This document shows positions 16,908 to 24,744 of a stretch of 64,000 bases of DNA, piece after piece. The DNA is from CADEFQ01 sp050185195 (GTDB lineage: Bacteria; Pseudomonadota; Gammaproteobacteria; Steroidobacterales; Steroidobacteraceae). The notes below the pieces were generated by a model. That model was not told where the DNA came from. It worked only from the letters and a program-made list of their open reading frames with translations, and did not search any database. Positions within the stretch are counted from its first letter, which is position 1. Each line of letters begins with the position of its first letter. A program made the position numbers and the translations under genes. The DNA lies in assembly GCA_050185195.1 (NCBI GenBank), contig JBFWZQ010000015.1, positions 1-64,000 of the forward strand. The letters are read 5' to 3'.

Positions 16908-18143
16908 ATGAAGCTCTACGCCCGGCCGCTGGCGGCAGCGCTGAAGGCCGCGCTGCGCGACACGCCGGTGATCTGCCTGCTCGGACCCCGCCAGTGTGGC
17001 AAAACAACCCTGGCGCGCACGCTCGAGCCGCGCTATGCGTATGTCACCTTCGACGACTCCGCGACGCTGGCGTTCGCGCAGGCCGACCCGACCGGCTTCG
17101 TGGCCGCGCTGCCGAAGCGCGTGATCCTCGACGAGATCCAGCGCGTGCCCGAACTCCTGCGCACGCTGAAGCTCGCCGTGGACCGCGATCGTCGGCCCGG
17201 CCGCTTCGTCCTTACTGGGTCAGCGAACCTGCTGCTGCTGCCCGGGCTCGGCGATTCGCTGGCCGGGCGCATGGTGGTGGTCCAACTACAGCCGCTGACC
17301 GCGGCCGAGCACGCCCGAGCGCCTGGACGATTCATCGCGGCGATGCTCGGCGGGCACCTCAAGCCGGCGGTTGCTCCATCCACAGCGGAGCTGCCGCTCG
17401 GCCTAGTCAAACGAATCATTGCAGGCGGGTTTCCGGAAGCAGTGGCTCGCCCACCCGCCCGCGCCCGCGCCTGGCATCGCGAGTACCTGCGCCTGCTGCT
17501 GGAACGCGATGTGCGTGACGTCGCGCGGGTGCGTGACACTGCGGCGGTAGGGCGCCTGCTCGAGTTGCTGGCGCTGCGCACTGCCCAGCTCCTGAACGTG
17601 TCCAGCCTCGGCAACGACCTCGACCTGCGGCGCGAGACAGTCGAAAACTATCTGGCGGTGTGCGAGCGCCTGTATCTGGTGCGTCGGCTGCTGCCCTGGC
17701 ATCGCAACCCCGCCAACCGCCTGATCAAGTCACCCAAGGTACACATCATCGACAGCGGGCTCGCATCCACGCTGACCGGCCTCACTGCGACGGATTGGAG
17801 CACGCAGCGCGAACGCTTCGGCCATCTGCTGGAGTCTTTTGTCGTGCAGCAACTCGTAGCGCAGTCGGGCTGGACCGACCCCGATCTGCGCTTTTGGCAT
17901 TACCGTGACAAGGACCAGGTGGAGGTCGACCTCGTAATCACGCGCGGCCGGCAAACCTGGGGGGTCGAGGTGAAGTCGGCGGTGACGGCCACGCCCGCGG
18001 ACGGAAGGGGCTTGCGGCGGCTTGCCGAACAATGCGGCGCGGACTACCAGGGCGGTGTGCTGCTCTACGCGGGCGACAGTGCGTTCGCGCTCGGTGGCAA
18101 GCGCGACCTCGCGGTGCCGCTCGCGCGACTCTGGAGCATGTAG
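16908..18143 (+). CDS. AAA ATPase with DUF4143 domain
   Basis: 411-residue ATPase of the widespread AAA_14/DUF4143 family. Walker A GPRQCGKTT is at about 26-34, Walker B-like VILDEIQRVPELL at about 71-83, and LTGSANLLLL is the family sensor-like motif. The C-terminal half carries DUF4143 with a restriction-like fold (HYRDKDQVEVDLVI then WGVEVKS). The function of these proteins is not established; they spread horizontally and are sometimes linked to genome defence. It stands alone, preceded by a tandem repeat and a broken gene and followed by convergent mnmE. Confidence 0.85.
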   Translation: MKLYARPLAAALKAALRDTPVICLLGPRQCGKTTLARTLEPRYAYVTFDDSATLAFAQADPTGFVAALPKRVILDEIQRVPELLRTLKLAVDRDRRPGRFVLTGSANLLLLPGLGDSLAGRMVVVQLQPLTAAEHARAPGRFIAAMLGGHLKPAVAPSTAELPLGLVKRIIAGGFPEAVARPPARARAWHREYLRLLLERDVRDVARVRDTAAVGRLLELLALRTAQLLNVSSLGNDLDLRRETVENYLAVCERLYLVRRLLPWHRNPANRLIKSPKVHIIDSGLASTLTGLTATDWSTQRERFGHLLESFVVQQLVAQSGWTDPDLRFWHYRDKDQVEVDLVITRGRQTWGVEVKSAVTATPADGRGLRRLAEQCGADYQGGVLLYAGDSAFALGGKRDLAVPLARLWSM

Positions 18144-18180
18144 TGCCTGCGGTACGATAACCCGGTCTCGCGAGGCGGTT

Positions 18181-19536
18181 CTACTTGCCGATGCAGAAGC
18201 TCGCGAAGATGCGCCCGAGCAGATCGTCGCTCGTCACCGTGCCGGTGACCTCACCGAGCGCTCCCTGCGCCTGGCGCAGTTCTTCCGCCACCAGCTCGCC
18301 GGCGCGCCGTTCGCGCAATTGCACCTCGGCGGCATCGACGTGGCGCCTCGCGCGCGCGAGCGCGTCGAGATGCCGCGCGCGCGCCGACACCGTGCCCGCG
18401 TCGGCGACCTGGTAGCCCATGCAGTCGCGCAGGTGCGCGCGCAGCACGTCGAGCCCCGCGCCGGTGCGCGCGGAGATCGCGACGCGCGGCGGGCCGCTCA
18501 CCGTGTCCGACACCGGAATGCCGGTCGCGAGGTCGATCTTGTTGAGCACGAGGGTCACGGGCACGTCGGCCGGCAGGCGCGCGCGCTCGTCGGTGTAGGC
18601 GCGTGCGTCCGGATCGTCCTGCGTGTCGATGAGGAACAGCACGCGGTCGGCGCGCGCCATTTCGGCGGTCGCGCGTCGGATGCCCTCGGCCTCGACGACG
18701 TCGGGCGCATCACGCAGGCCCGCCGTGTCGAGCACGTGCAGCGGCATGCCGTCGATGTCGATGCGTTCGCGCACGATGTCGCGCGTGGTGCCGGGAATCT
18801 CCGTGACGATCGCCGCGTCGTAGCCCGCGAGGCGGTTCAGCAGGCTCGATTTGCCGGCGTTCGGCCGGCCCGCGATCACCACGGTCATGCCTTCGCGCAG
18901 CAGGCGGCCCTGGCGCGCGCTGCGCTCGACGGCGGCAAAATGTTCACGCACACCCGCGAGGCGGCTGCCGAGTTCCCGATCGGCGAGGAAGTCGATTTCC
19001 TCTTCCGGAAAATCGATCGCGGCCTCCACCCAGGCGCGCAGTTCGGTGACGGCATCGACGAGCCCGAGCACCATCGCCGAGAACTCGCCCTGCAGCGAGC
19101 GCATCGCGGCGCGCGCGGCCTCGCGCGAGCCGGCGTCGATCAGGTCCGACACCGCCTCGGCCTGGGCGAGGTCCACCTTGTCGTTCAGGAACGCGCGCTG
19201 CGTGAATTCCCCCGGGCGCGCACGGCGCGCACCGAGCTCGATGGCCCGCTGGACGAGCGCTTCCGATACGACCGGCCCACCGTGGCCGTGGAATTCGACC
19301 ACGTGCTCGCCGGTGTAGGAATGCGGCGCGGTGAACAGCAGCACGAGCCCGACGTCGATCGGCTCGCCCGCGCCGTCGAGGAAACGCGCGAGGGTCACCC
19401 GGCGGGCAGACGGCAGGTCGCTGCCGATCATGACGGCCGCGATCTCGGGCGCCTTCGGGCCCGACACGCGCACGATGGCCACGCCCCCGCGCCCCGGCGG
19501 AGTGGCGGCGGCGACGATCGTATCGTGGTGCGACAT
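18181..19536 (-). CDS. mnmE: tRNA uridine-5-carboxymethylaminomethyl(34) GTPase MnmE
   Basis: 451-residue GTPase that, with MnmG, modifies U34 of tRNAs. N-terminal formyl-THF-binding domain with ATPPGRGGVAIVR, then the inserted G domain with G1 GRPNAGKS (223-230), IPGTTRD (248-254), DTAGLR (270-275) and NKID, and the invariant C-terminal CIGK that supplies the catalytic Cys. Starts at the ATG before SHHDTIVAAA, which fits the family. In most gammaproteobacteria it directly follows yidC; here about 2.7 kb of other genes have been placed between them. Confidence 0.97.
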   Translation of the reverse strand: MSHHDTIVAAATPPGRGGVAIVRVSGPKAPEIAAVMIGSDLPSARRVTLARFLDGAGEPIDVGLVLLFTAPHSYTGEHVVEFHGHGGPVVSEALVQRAIELGARRARPGEFTQRAFLNDKVDLAQAEAVSDLIDAGSREAARAAMRSLQGEFSAMVLGLVDAVTELRAWVEAAIDFPEEEIDFLADRELGSRLAGVREHFAAVERSARQGRLLREGMTVVIAGRPNAGKSSLLNRLAGYDAAIVTEIPGTTRDIVRERIDIDGMPLHVLDTAGLRDAPDVVEAEGIRRATAEMARADRVLFLIDTQDDPDARAYTDERARLPADVPVTLVLNKIDLATGIPVSDTVSGPPRVAISARTGAGLDVLRAHLRDCMGYQVADAGTVSARARHLDALARARRHVDAAEVQLRERRAGELVAEELRQAQGALGEVTGTVTSDDLLGRIFASFCIGK

Positions 19537-19570
19537 GGGGCGCGCGGCGCTTCGAAGGAGCGCGCCTAGC

Positions 19571-20812
19571 CTACGCCTGCCGCGAGGGCGCGGCCAGTTC
19601 ACCTTCCCACTTCGCGACAACGCTCGAGGCGATGGAGTTGCCGACCACGTTGGTCGCGCTGCGACCCATGTCGAGGAACTGGTCGACGGCAAGCACGAGC
19701 AGCATCCCTTCGTCCGGGATGCCGAAGTGCGGCAGCGTCGCGGCGAGCACCACGAGCGAGGCGCGCGGCACGCCGGCGATACCCTTGCTGGTGACCAGCA
19801 GGAGGAACAGGAGCGTGACGAGCTGCATGGCCGTGAGGTCGATGCCGTAGGCCTGCGCGATGAAGATCGTCGCGAAGGTGCAGTACATCATCGAACCGTC
19901 GAGGTTGAACGAATAGCCGAGCGGCAGCACGAAGCTCGCGATGCGCGGCGAGACACCGAAGCGCTCCAGCTGCTCGAGCGTCTTCGGATAGGCAGCTTCC
20001 GAGCTCGCGGTGGAGAAGGCGAGCAGCAAGGGCTCGCGGATCATCGAGACGAGCGTGCGCACGCGCGGCCCGATCACGAACGCGCCGAGGGCGATCAGCA
20101 GCGCCCATAGCACGAGCAGGGCGAGGTAGTAGCCGCTGATGAACTTGCCGTAGGTGGCGAGGATGCCGAGGCCTTCGGCCGTCACGGTGGCGGCGACGGC
20201 GGCGAACACGGCGAGCGGCGCGGTCCACATCACGTAGCCCGTGACCTTCAGCATCACATGCGCGACCTGGTCGATGACGTCGGTGAGGCCGCGGCCCCGC
20301 TCGCCGATCGCCGCGAGCCCGATGCCGAAGAACACCGAGAAGACGACGATCTGCAGGATCGCGTTGTCGGCCATCGCCTCGGCGATCGAACGCGGCACGA
20401 GGCTGTGCATGAATTCCTTGAGGCCGGGCTGGGCGAGTTGCACGCCGCCCGCGGCGTCGACCGCCGGCATGTCGAGGGCGAGCTCGTGGCCCGGCCCGAG
20501 CAGCGTGACCATCACGATGCCGAGCAGCAGCGAGAGGACCGAGGCGAACAGGAACCAGCCGACGGTCCGCAGCCCCACCCGGCCGACCGCGGCGCCCGAG
20601 CCCATGCGCGCGATCCCGACGACGAGCGTGGAGAAGACGAGCGGGCCGATGATCATCTTGATGAGGCGCAGGAAGGCGTCGGTAACGATGCTGAAGTAGC
20701 CGGCGAGCCGCGCGAGCGCAGCGGGGTCGGTGACGCCCACGTGGCACCCGTAACCGACGGCGACGCCCAGCACGAGCGCAACGACGAGCGAAAGCGTGAA
20801 ACCCCGGGACAC
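19571..20812 (-). CDS. Dicarboxylate/amino acid:cation symporter (DAACS family)
   Basis: 413-residue multi-pass inner membrane transporter of the GltP/DctA type, importing dicarboxylates or acidic amino acids with Na+ or H+. Family motifs seen: LIKMIIGPLVFSTLVVGI, the serine-rich hairpin AFSTASSEAAYPKTLE, SFNLDGSMMYCTFATIFIAQ, and SKGIAGVPRASLVVL. The start is GTG at 20812, preceded by a strong AGAGGGGGG site; there is no suitable ATG near the first membrane helix. It lies between mnmE and yidC, an insertion relative to the usual gene order. Confidence 0.92.
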   Translation of the reverse strand: MSRGFTLSLVVALVLGVAVGYGCHVGVTDPAALARLAGYFSIVTDAFLRLIKMIIGPLVFSTLVVGIARMGSGAAVGRVGLRTVGWFLFASVLSLLLGIVMVTLLGPGHELALDMPAVDAAGGVQLAQPGLKEFMHSLVPRSIAEAMADNAILQIVVFSVFFGIGLAAIGERGRGLTDVIDQVAHVMLKVTGYVMWTAPLAVFAAVAATVTAEGLGILATYGKFISGYYLALLVLWALLIALGAFVIGPRVRTLVSMIREPLLLAFSTASSEAAYPKTLEQLERFGVSPRIASFVLPLGYSFNLDGSMMYCTFATIFIAQAYGIDLTAMQLVTLLFLLLVTSKGIAGVPRASLVVLAATLPHFGIPDEGMLLVLAVDQFLDMGRSATNVVGNSIASSVVAKWEGELAAPSRQA

Positions 20813-20891
20813 GGCGACCCCCCTCTTTTGCGGGCACTGTGGCGACAATCCCCCGCGCCCGCAAGGCCTGTTCGTTATGCTTGGCCCCGCA

Positions 20892-21110
20892 ATGCTGACC
20901 GTCCATGGGCTGCGCAAGAAGTTCGACGACCTCGAGGTCGTGCGCGGCGTCAGCTTCGAAGTGCGCGCTCGGGTCGGGGTCGTGCCGCAGTTCGACAATC
21001 TCGTTCCCGATTTCAAGGTCCGCGAGAACCTCGCCATTTTCGGCCGTTACTTCGGCCTGTCGCGCCGGATCGCCATGGCCCGCTGGCTCGTCGCGCGCAG
21101 GCTGCGCTGA
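20892..21110 (+). pseudogene. Internally deleted NodI-like ABC transporter ATPase
   Basis: The frame begins LTVHGLRKKFDDLEVVRGV, a normal ABC ATPase N-terminus, and then jumps straight to VGVVPQFDNLVPDFKVREN and LAIFGRYFGL, the Q-loop region typical of NodI/multidrug ABC ATPases. The Walker A segment expected between them (about 50 residues) is gone, and after the second block the frame ends in unrelated sequence without signature motif or Walker B. This is a decayed gene from at least two deletions. No permease partner is nearby. Confidence 0.8.
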
Positions 21111-21203
21111 GCACGCGGCGGCGGTCGGCGGGCAATGGGCGCGGTTTGGCGGGGCGGCGTTCCTGGCCCTAAGCTCGTATCCCCGAGCCTGCAGCCATGG
21201 CCC

Positions 21204-22121
21204 ATGTCGCAAGCACCTACCCCCGACCTCGACGCCCTCGCCACGCTCGGCAAGCGCTTGCTGACCGGGGACGGCATGGCCGCGTCTCCGCGGGAAGGCA
21301 TCCTTTGCCTGAATCGGGCGGCGGGACTCGGCCACGCCGAAGCGACGGCGCAACTCGCGCTGATCGCGGCGTTCGGTGTCCTGCGGCCGCGCAGCCTGTC
21401 GGACGCGATCGTCTGCCTGCGGCGGGCCGCGGCGCTCGGCTGGGCGCCAGCGCGACAGGAGCTGCAGCTGCTCACGCGCGGCGCCGCGGATGTGAATGTC
21501 GCCGGTCTCACGACGCCGCCGCCCGTGCGGGTCGTGTCGGAGTCGCCGCGCATCCGCGTGTACGAGCGTTTCGCCACGGCGGCGGAATGCGACTGGCTGG
21601 TCGCACGCGCACGGCACGACCTGCGGCGCGCACTGGTGTATCGCCGGGATGCCGAGGGTCACCAGGCCGCGGACTCGCGCACCAACACCGAAGCGGACTT
21701 CACCTTCAGCAACGCGAGCGTGCTGCTCGCGCTCCTGCGCGATCGCATCGCCGCCGCGGCGGGGCTCCCGACCGCGCACTTCGAAGTGGCGAAGCTGCTG
21801 CACTACGAACCGGGCCAGCAGTTCGCGCTGCACGGTGACTTCCAGGAGACGACGACGCCCGCACTCGCGGGCGAGGTAGAGCGCCGGGGGCAGCGCATCG
21901 CGACGTTCCTGCTCTACCTCAACGACGACTACGAAGGCGGCGAAACGGATTTTCCGCGCGCCGGCTTTCGCTACCGCGGCGCGCGCGGCGACGCGCTGCT
22001 CTTCTTCAACGTCGATGCCGCGGGCTTGCCGGATTTCAATTCAGTGCACGCGGGCCAGCCGACCACGCGGGGCGAGAAGTGGCTCTTCTCGCAGTGGATC
22101 CGCAGCCGGCCGGTGGGCTGA
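21204..22121 (+). CDS. Prolyl 4-hydroxylase-like 2OG-Fe(II) oxygenase with Sel1-like N-terminus
   Basis: 305-residue protein. The first 100 residues contain helical Sel1/TPR-like repeats (LCLNRAAGLGHAEATAQLAL and CLRRAAALGWAPARQEL). The C-terminal two thirds is a prolyl 4-hydroxylase-type dioxygenase with HGD in QFALHGDFQ, LLYLNDDYEGGETDFP, a distal His in SVHAGQPTT and a Lys/Arg for 2-oxoglutarate. Start at the ATG before SQAPTPD. Cytoplasmic; target protein or peptide unknown. It is the second, unrelated 2OG oxygenase in the window. Its stop lies 3 bases before the large palindrome. Confidence 0.85.
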   Translation: MSQAPTPDLDALATLGKRLLTGDGMAASPREGILCLNRAAGLGHAEATAQLALIAAFGVLRPRSLSDAIVCLRRAAALGWAPARQELQLLTRGAADVNVAGLTTPPPVRVVSESPRIRVYERFATAAECDWLVARARHDLRRALVYRRDAEGHQAADSRTNTEADFTFSNASVLLALLRDRIAAAAGLPTAHFEVAKLLHYEPGQQFALHGDFQETTTPALAGEVERRGQRIATFLLYLNDDYEGGETDFPRAGFRYRGARGDALLFFNVDAAGLPDFNSVHAGQPTTRGEKWLFSQWIRSRPVG

Positions 22122-22124
22122 GTT

Positions 22125-22182
22125 GGTGCCGGGTATTCGGTTATTGCGGCGGCGCCGGCGCAATAACCGAATACCCGGCACC
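22125..22182. repeat. 24-bp perfect inverted repeat between convergent genes
   Basis: Left arm 22125-22148 (beginning GGTGCCGGGTATTCGG) is perfectly complementary to the right arm 22159-22182, with a 10-base GC-rich loop. It fills the gap between the convergent oxygenase and yidC genes. It could act as a bidirectional terminator although it lacks a T-run, or be a REP/BIME-like or MITE-like element that occurs elsewhere in the genome. Confidence 0.8.
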
Positions 22183-22187
22183 ATGTC

Positions 22188-23924
22188 CTACCGCTTGGCG
22201 GCCTGCGCCTCGATGCGGCGGTTGATGTTCCACTGCTGCGCGATCGAGAGCAGCGTGTTCGTCACCCAGTAGAGCACGAGGCCCGCCGGGAAGAACGCGA
22301 ACATCACCGACATCGCGAACGGCATGACCATGAACACCTTCGCCTGCACCGGGTCGGGCGGCGCGGGATTCAGCTTGTACTGCGCGAACATCGCCGCAGC
22401 CATGATCGCCGGCAGCACGAAGAACGGATCGCGCGACGAGAGGTCGTTGATCCAGAGCATGAACGGCGCCTGGCGCATCTCGACGCTTTCGAGCAGCACC
22501 CAGTAGAACGCGAGGAACACCGGCATCTGGATCAGGATCGGCAGGCAGCCTGCGACCGGATTGATCTTCTCGCGCTGGTAGAGCTCCATCATCGCGCGGC
22601 CGAGCTTCTCGCGGTCGTCCTTGTACATCTCCTGCAGGTTCTTGATGCGCGGCGTGAGCGTCTTCATCTTCGCCATCGACTTGCCCGCCTTTTCCGACAG
22701 CGGGTAGAAGACGCCCTTCAGGATGCAGGTGGCGAGCACGATCGCCCAGCCCCAGTTGCCGACGAGCTTGTGCAGCCACTTGAGGAGGATGAAGAGCGGC
22801 TTCGCGAGCGGCGTGAGGAGGCCGTAGTCGGCGACGCGCTCGAGTTCAGGCCCCGTCTCTTCGAGCTGTGCCTGCAGCTTCGGGCCGACGAACAGCGTTT
22901 CGGTGAACTCGCCGGTCGCTCCCGGCGCCACGGTGTGCGCGGCGCCGACCGTCGAGAGCAGGTACTTGCGCCCGTCGGTCTTCAACGCGATGCGCGTCGT
23001 TTCGCCGACGGGCGGCACCACCGCCGACACGAAATGGTGCTGCATGCCGGCGATCCAGCCGCCGGTCACGTCGAGCGAGAGCTGCTGGTCTGCTTCCTTG
23101 TCGAGCTTGAGCTTCTGGTATTTCGTGCCGTCGTAGTACGCCGGCCCCTTGAACGCATAGCTGTCGGGCGAGAACATCGAGCGCTCGACCGGGACGTTGT
23201 CGCGCAGGATCTGCGCATAAGAGGCGGCCTGCCACGGCGCCGTGCCCCGGTTCTGCACGAGGTAGTCGAGCGCAATGTCGTAGCGGCCGCGTCGGAACAC
23301 GAAGGTCTTGGTGACCGTCACGCCCTGGCCGTCCGTCCAGGTGAGCGGCACGCGCAGCTCGTTTTCACCGGGCTGGAGCCGGAACTCCGCCGCCGCGGCG
23401 GTGAATGTCGCGAGGTGCGTCGGGCGCGCGGCGCCGTTCTCGCCGCCCGTGAGGCCACTCTGCAGGACATAGAAACCCTGCGCGCCGTCGCGATTGAAGA
23501 GCCGTACGCGCTGCGACTGGCCCTTCACGAGCGGGTAGGCGAGCAGGTCGGCACGGCGCAGTTCGCCGCCATTGAGGCCGATCTGCAGGTCGAGCACGTC
23601 CGTGACGACGTGTACGACGGGCGCCGCGGTGGGCGCGGGCTCTACCGTTTCGGCCGGCATGGCCGCCGTCGGCCCCGGCTGCGGTACCGGCGCATCGGCC
23701 GCACCTGCCGCCGTCCCACCGGTGTCGGGCGCAGCGGTGGGCGCGCCAGCCTGCGGCACGTTCGCGTCGAACTGGGCGGCGCGTTTCGCCACCGCCTGGG
23801 CCTCCTGCGCGATCTCGGCGGGCGACTTGGGTTTGGGCGCGTAATCGCGCACCCAGGTCTCATAGTTGATCCAGCCGAGCAGCAGCAGGGCGAGCCAGAG
23901 GAAAACGCGCGGATTAGTGGTCAT
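22188..23924 (-). CDS. yidC: Membrane protein insertase YidC
   Basis: 578-residue Oxa1-family insertase that inserts and folds inner-membrane proteins, alone or with SecYEG. The N-terminal membrane anchor (RVFLWLALLLLGWINYETW) is followed by an Ala/Pro-rich linker, the large periplasmic beta domain, and the conserved C-terminal core with GNWGWAIVLATCILKG, YQREKINPVAGCLPILIQMP and LSSRDPFFVLP. The start ATG overlaps the yidD frame by 11 bases. Length is normal for Gram-negative YidC. Confidence 0.97.
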   Translation of the reverse strand: MTTNPRVFLWLALLLLGWINYETWVRDYAPKPKSPAEIAQEAQAVAKRAAQFDANVPQAGAPTAAPDTGGTAAGAADAPVPQPGPTAAMPAETVEPAPTAAPVVHVVTDVLDLQIGLNGGELRRADLLAYPLVKGQSQRVRLFNRDGAQGFYVLQSGLTGGENGAARPTHLATFTAAAAEFRLQPGENELRVPLTWTDGQGVTVTKTFVFRRGRYDIALDYLVQNRGTAPWQAASYAQILRDNVPVERSMFSPDSYAFKGPAYYDGTKYQKLKLDKEADQQLSLDVTGGWIAGMQHHFVSAVVPPVGETTRIALKTDGRKYLLSTVGAAHTVAPGATGEFTETLFVGPKLQAQLEETGPELERVADYGLLTPLAKPLFILLKWLHKLVGNWGWAIVLATCILKGVFYPLSEKAGKSMAKMKTLTPRIKNLQEMYKDDREKLGRAMMELYQREKINPVAGCLPILIQMPVFLAFYWVLLESVEMRQAPFMLWINDLSSRDPFFVLPAIMAAAMFAQYKLNPAPPDPVQAKVFMVMPFAMSVMFAFFPAGLVLYWVTNTLLSIAQQWNINRRIEAQAAKR

Positions 23925-24141
23925 GGTGCAGGTGCGGTACCGGATCAATGCCGCCGGGATGCCAGGGGTGGCAGCGGCCGATGCGCTTCGCGGCGAGCCA
24001 GCCGCCACGCAACACGCCGTACCGCCCCACGGCTTCGTGGGCATAGCGGGAACAGGAGGGGTAGTAGCGGCACGTCGGCCCGAGCAGCGGGCTGAGCGTC
24101 CACTGGTAGAGCCGGATCAGGCCCTGGACGAGGAGGCGCAT
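23914..24141 (-). CDS. yidD: Membrane protein insertion efficiency factor YidD
   Basis: 75-residue protein with the family pattern LIRLYQWTLSPLLGPTCRYY, PSCSRYAHEAV and RIGRCHPWHPGGIDPVP, including the conserved cysteines. It assists YidC-dependent membrane protein insertion as an amphipathic, membrane-associated protein. It overlaps rnpA by 25 bases upstream and yidC by 11 bases downstream, the usual tight packing in this operon. Confidence 0.95.
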   Translation of the reverse strand: MRLLVQGLIRLYQWTLSPLLGPTCRYYPSCSRYAHEAVGRYGVLRGGWLAAKRIGRCHPWHPGGIDPVPHLHHDH

Positions 24142-24452
24142 CGGTCCGCGACCTTTCCCCAGAGTGAGCCGAGGCTCGTGTGCAGCTCGCGCGCCGGTGC
24201 GTCCTTGACACGCGCACGCGCGGCGACCACGAAGTCGACCGCGGGCAGCTCGTGCTGCGCGAGACGGAAGGATTCCTTGACGATGCGCCGGACACGATTG
24301 CGCGCGACGGCATTGCCGGCGGTACGGATCGCCACGGCGAGCCCGAGGCGGGGCGCGCCGAGGTCATTCGGCCGGAAGGTCATGCTGAAGTAACTGTCCG
24401 CAATGCGCTTTCCTCCGCCCTGGACTCTTTCGAAGTCCGCCTTCAGGCGCAA
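24117..24452 (-). CDS. rnpA: Ribonuclease P protein component
   Basis: 111 residues from TTG at 24452, containing RLKADFERV, the basic RNR-type motif NAVARNRVRRIVKESFR and DFVVAAR. It binds the RNase P RNA for tRNA 5' maturation. The conserved N-terminal HSFPAQRR lies upstream of this TTG in the same frame, so translation may begin earlier. The only candidate is CTG at 24485, which overlaps the rpmH stop as CTGA. In that case the protein would have 122 residues, nearer the family norm. Confidence 0.93.
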   Translation of the reverse strand: MRLKADFERVQGGGKRIADSYFSMTFRPNDLGAPRLGLAVAIRTAGNAVARNRVRRIVKESFRLAQHELPAVDFVVAARARVKDAPARELHTSLGSLWGKVADRCASSSRA

Positions 24453-24481
24453 ACGCCGTTGCGCAGGAAAGGAGTGCCGGA

Positions 24482-24619
24482 TCAGGGAATGAGCTTCTTG
24501 CGGCCCTTCGCACGGCGACGGGCGATGACCTTCTGGCCGTTCTTCGTCGCCATGCGCGCGCGAAAGCCATGCGTGCGGGCGCGGCGGACTTTACTCGGCT
24601 GGTAGGTACGTTTGCTCAT
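24482..24619 (-). CDS. rpmH: 50S ribosomal protein L34
   Basis: 45-residue basic ribosomal protein: SKRTYQPSKVRRARTHGFRA, then RMATKNGQKVIARRRAKGRK. Family and length are exact. It opens the minus-strand rpmH-rnpA-yidD-yidC operon and is divergent from dnaA. A perfect TTGACA (plus 24668-24673) about 49 bases upstream may be its -35 element, although the -10 box is poor. Confidence 0.98.
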   Translation of the reverse strand: MSKRTYQPSKVRRARTHGFRARMATKNGQKVIARRRAKGRKKLIP

Positions 24620-24744
24620 GATACTGGACCAAAAAAGGCCCGGAAGGGTAAGCAGGCAGGCGGTGGGTGTCAATATGCGCCGCCCTGTTAAACTGCGCGA
24701 CCCGCCCCGTCCGGTGGCGGAATTCGCTGGCTTTGGGGGCACTA

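Noticed and set aside
19331..20110. Long plus-strand frame opposite mnmE and the symporter
   Set aside because: Crosses two well-supported minus-strand genes and has only Arg/Gly-rich composition.
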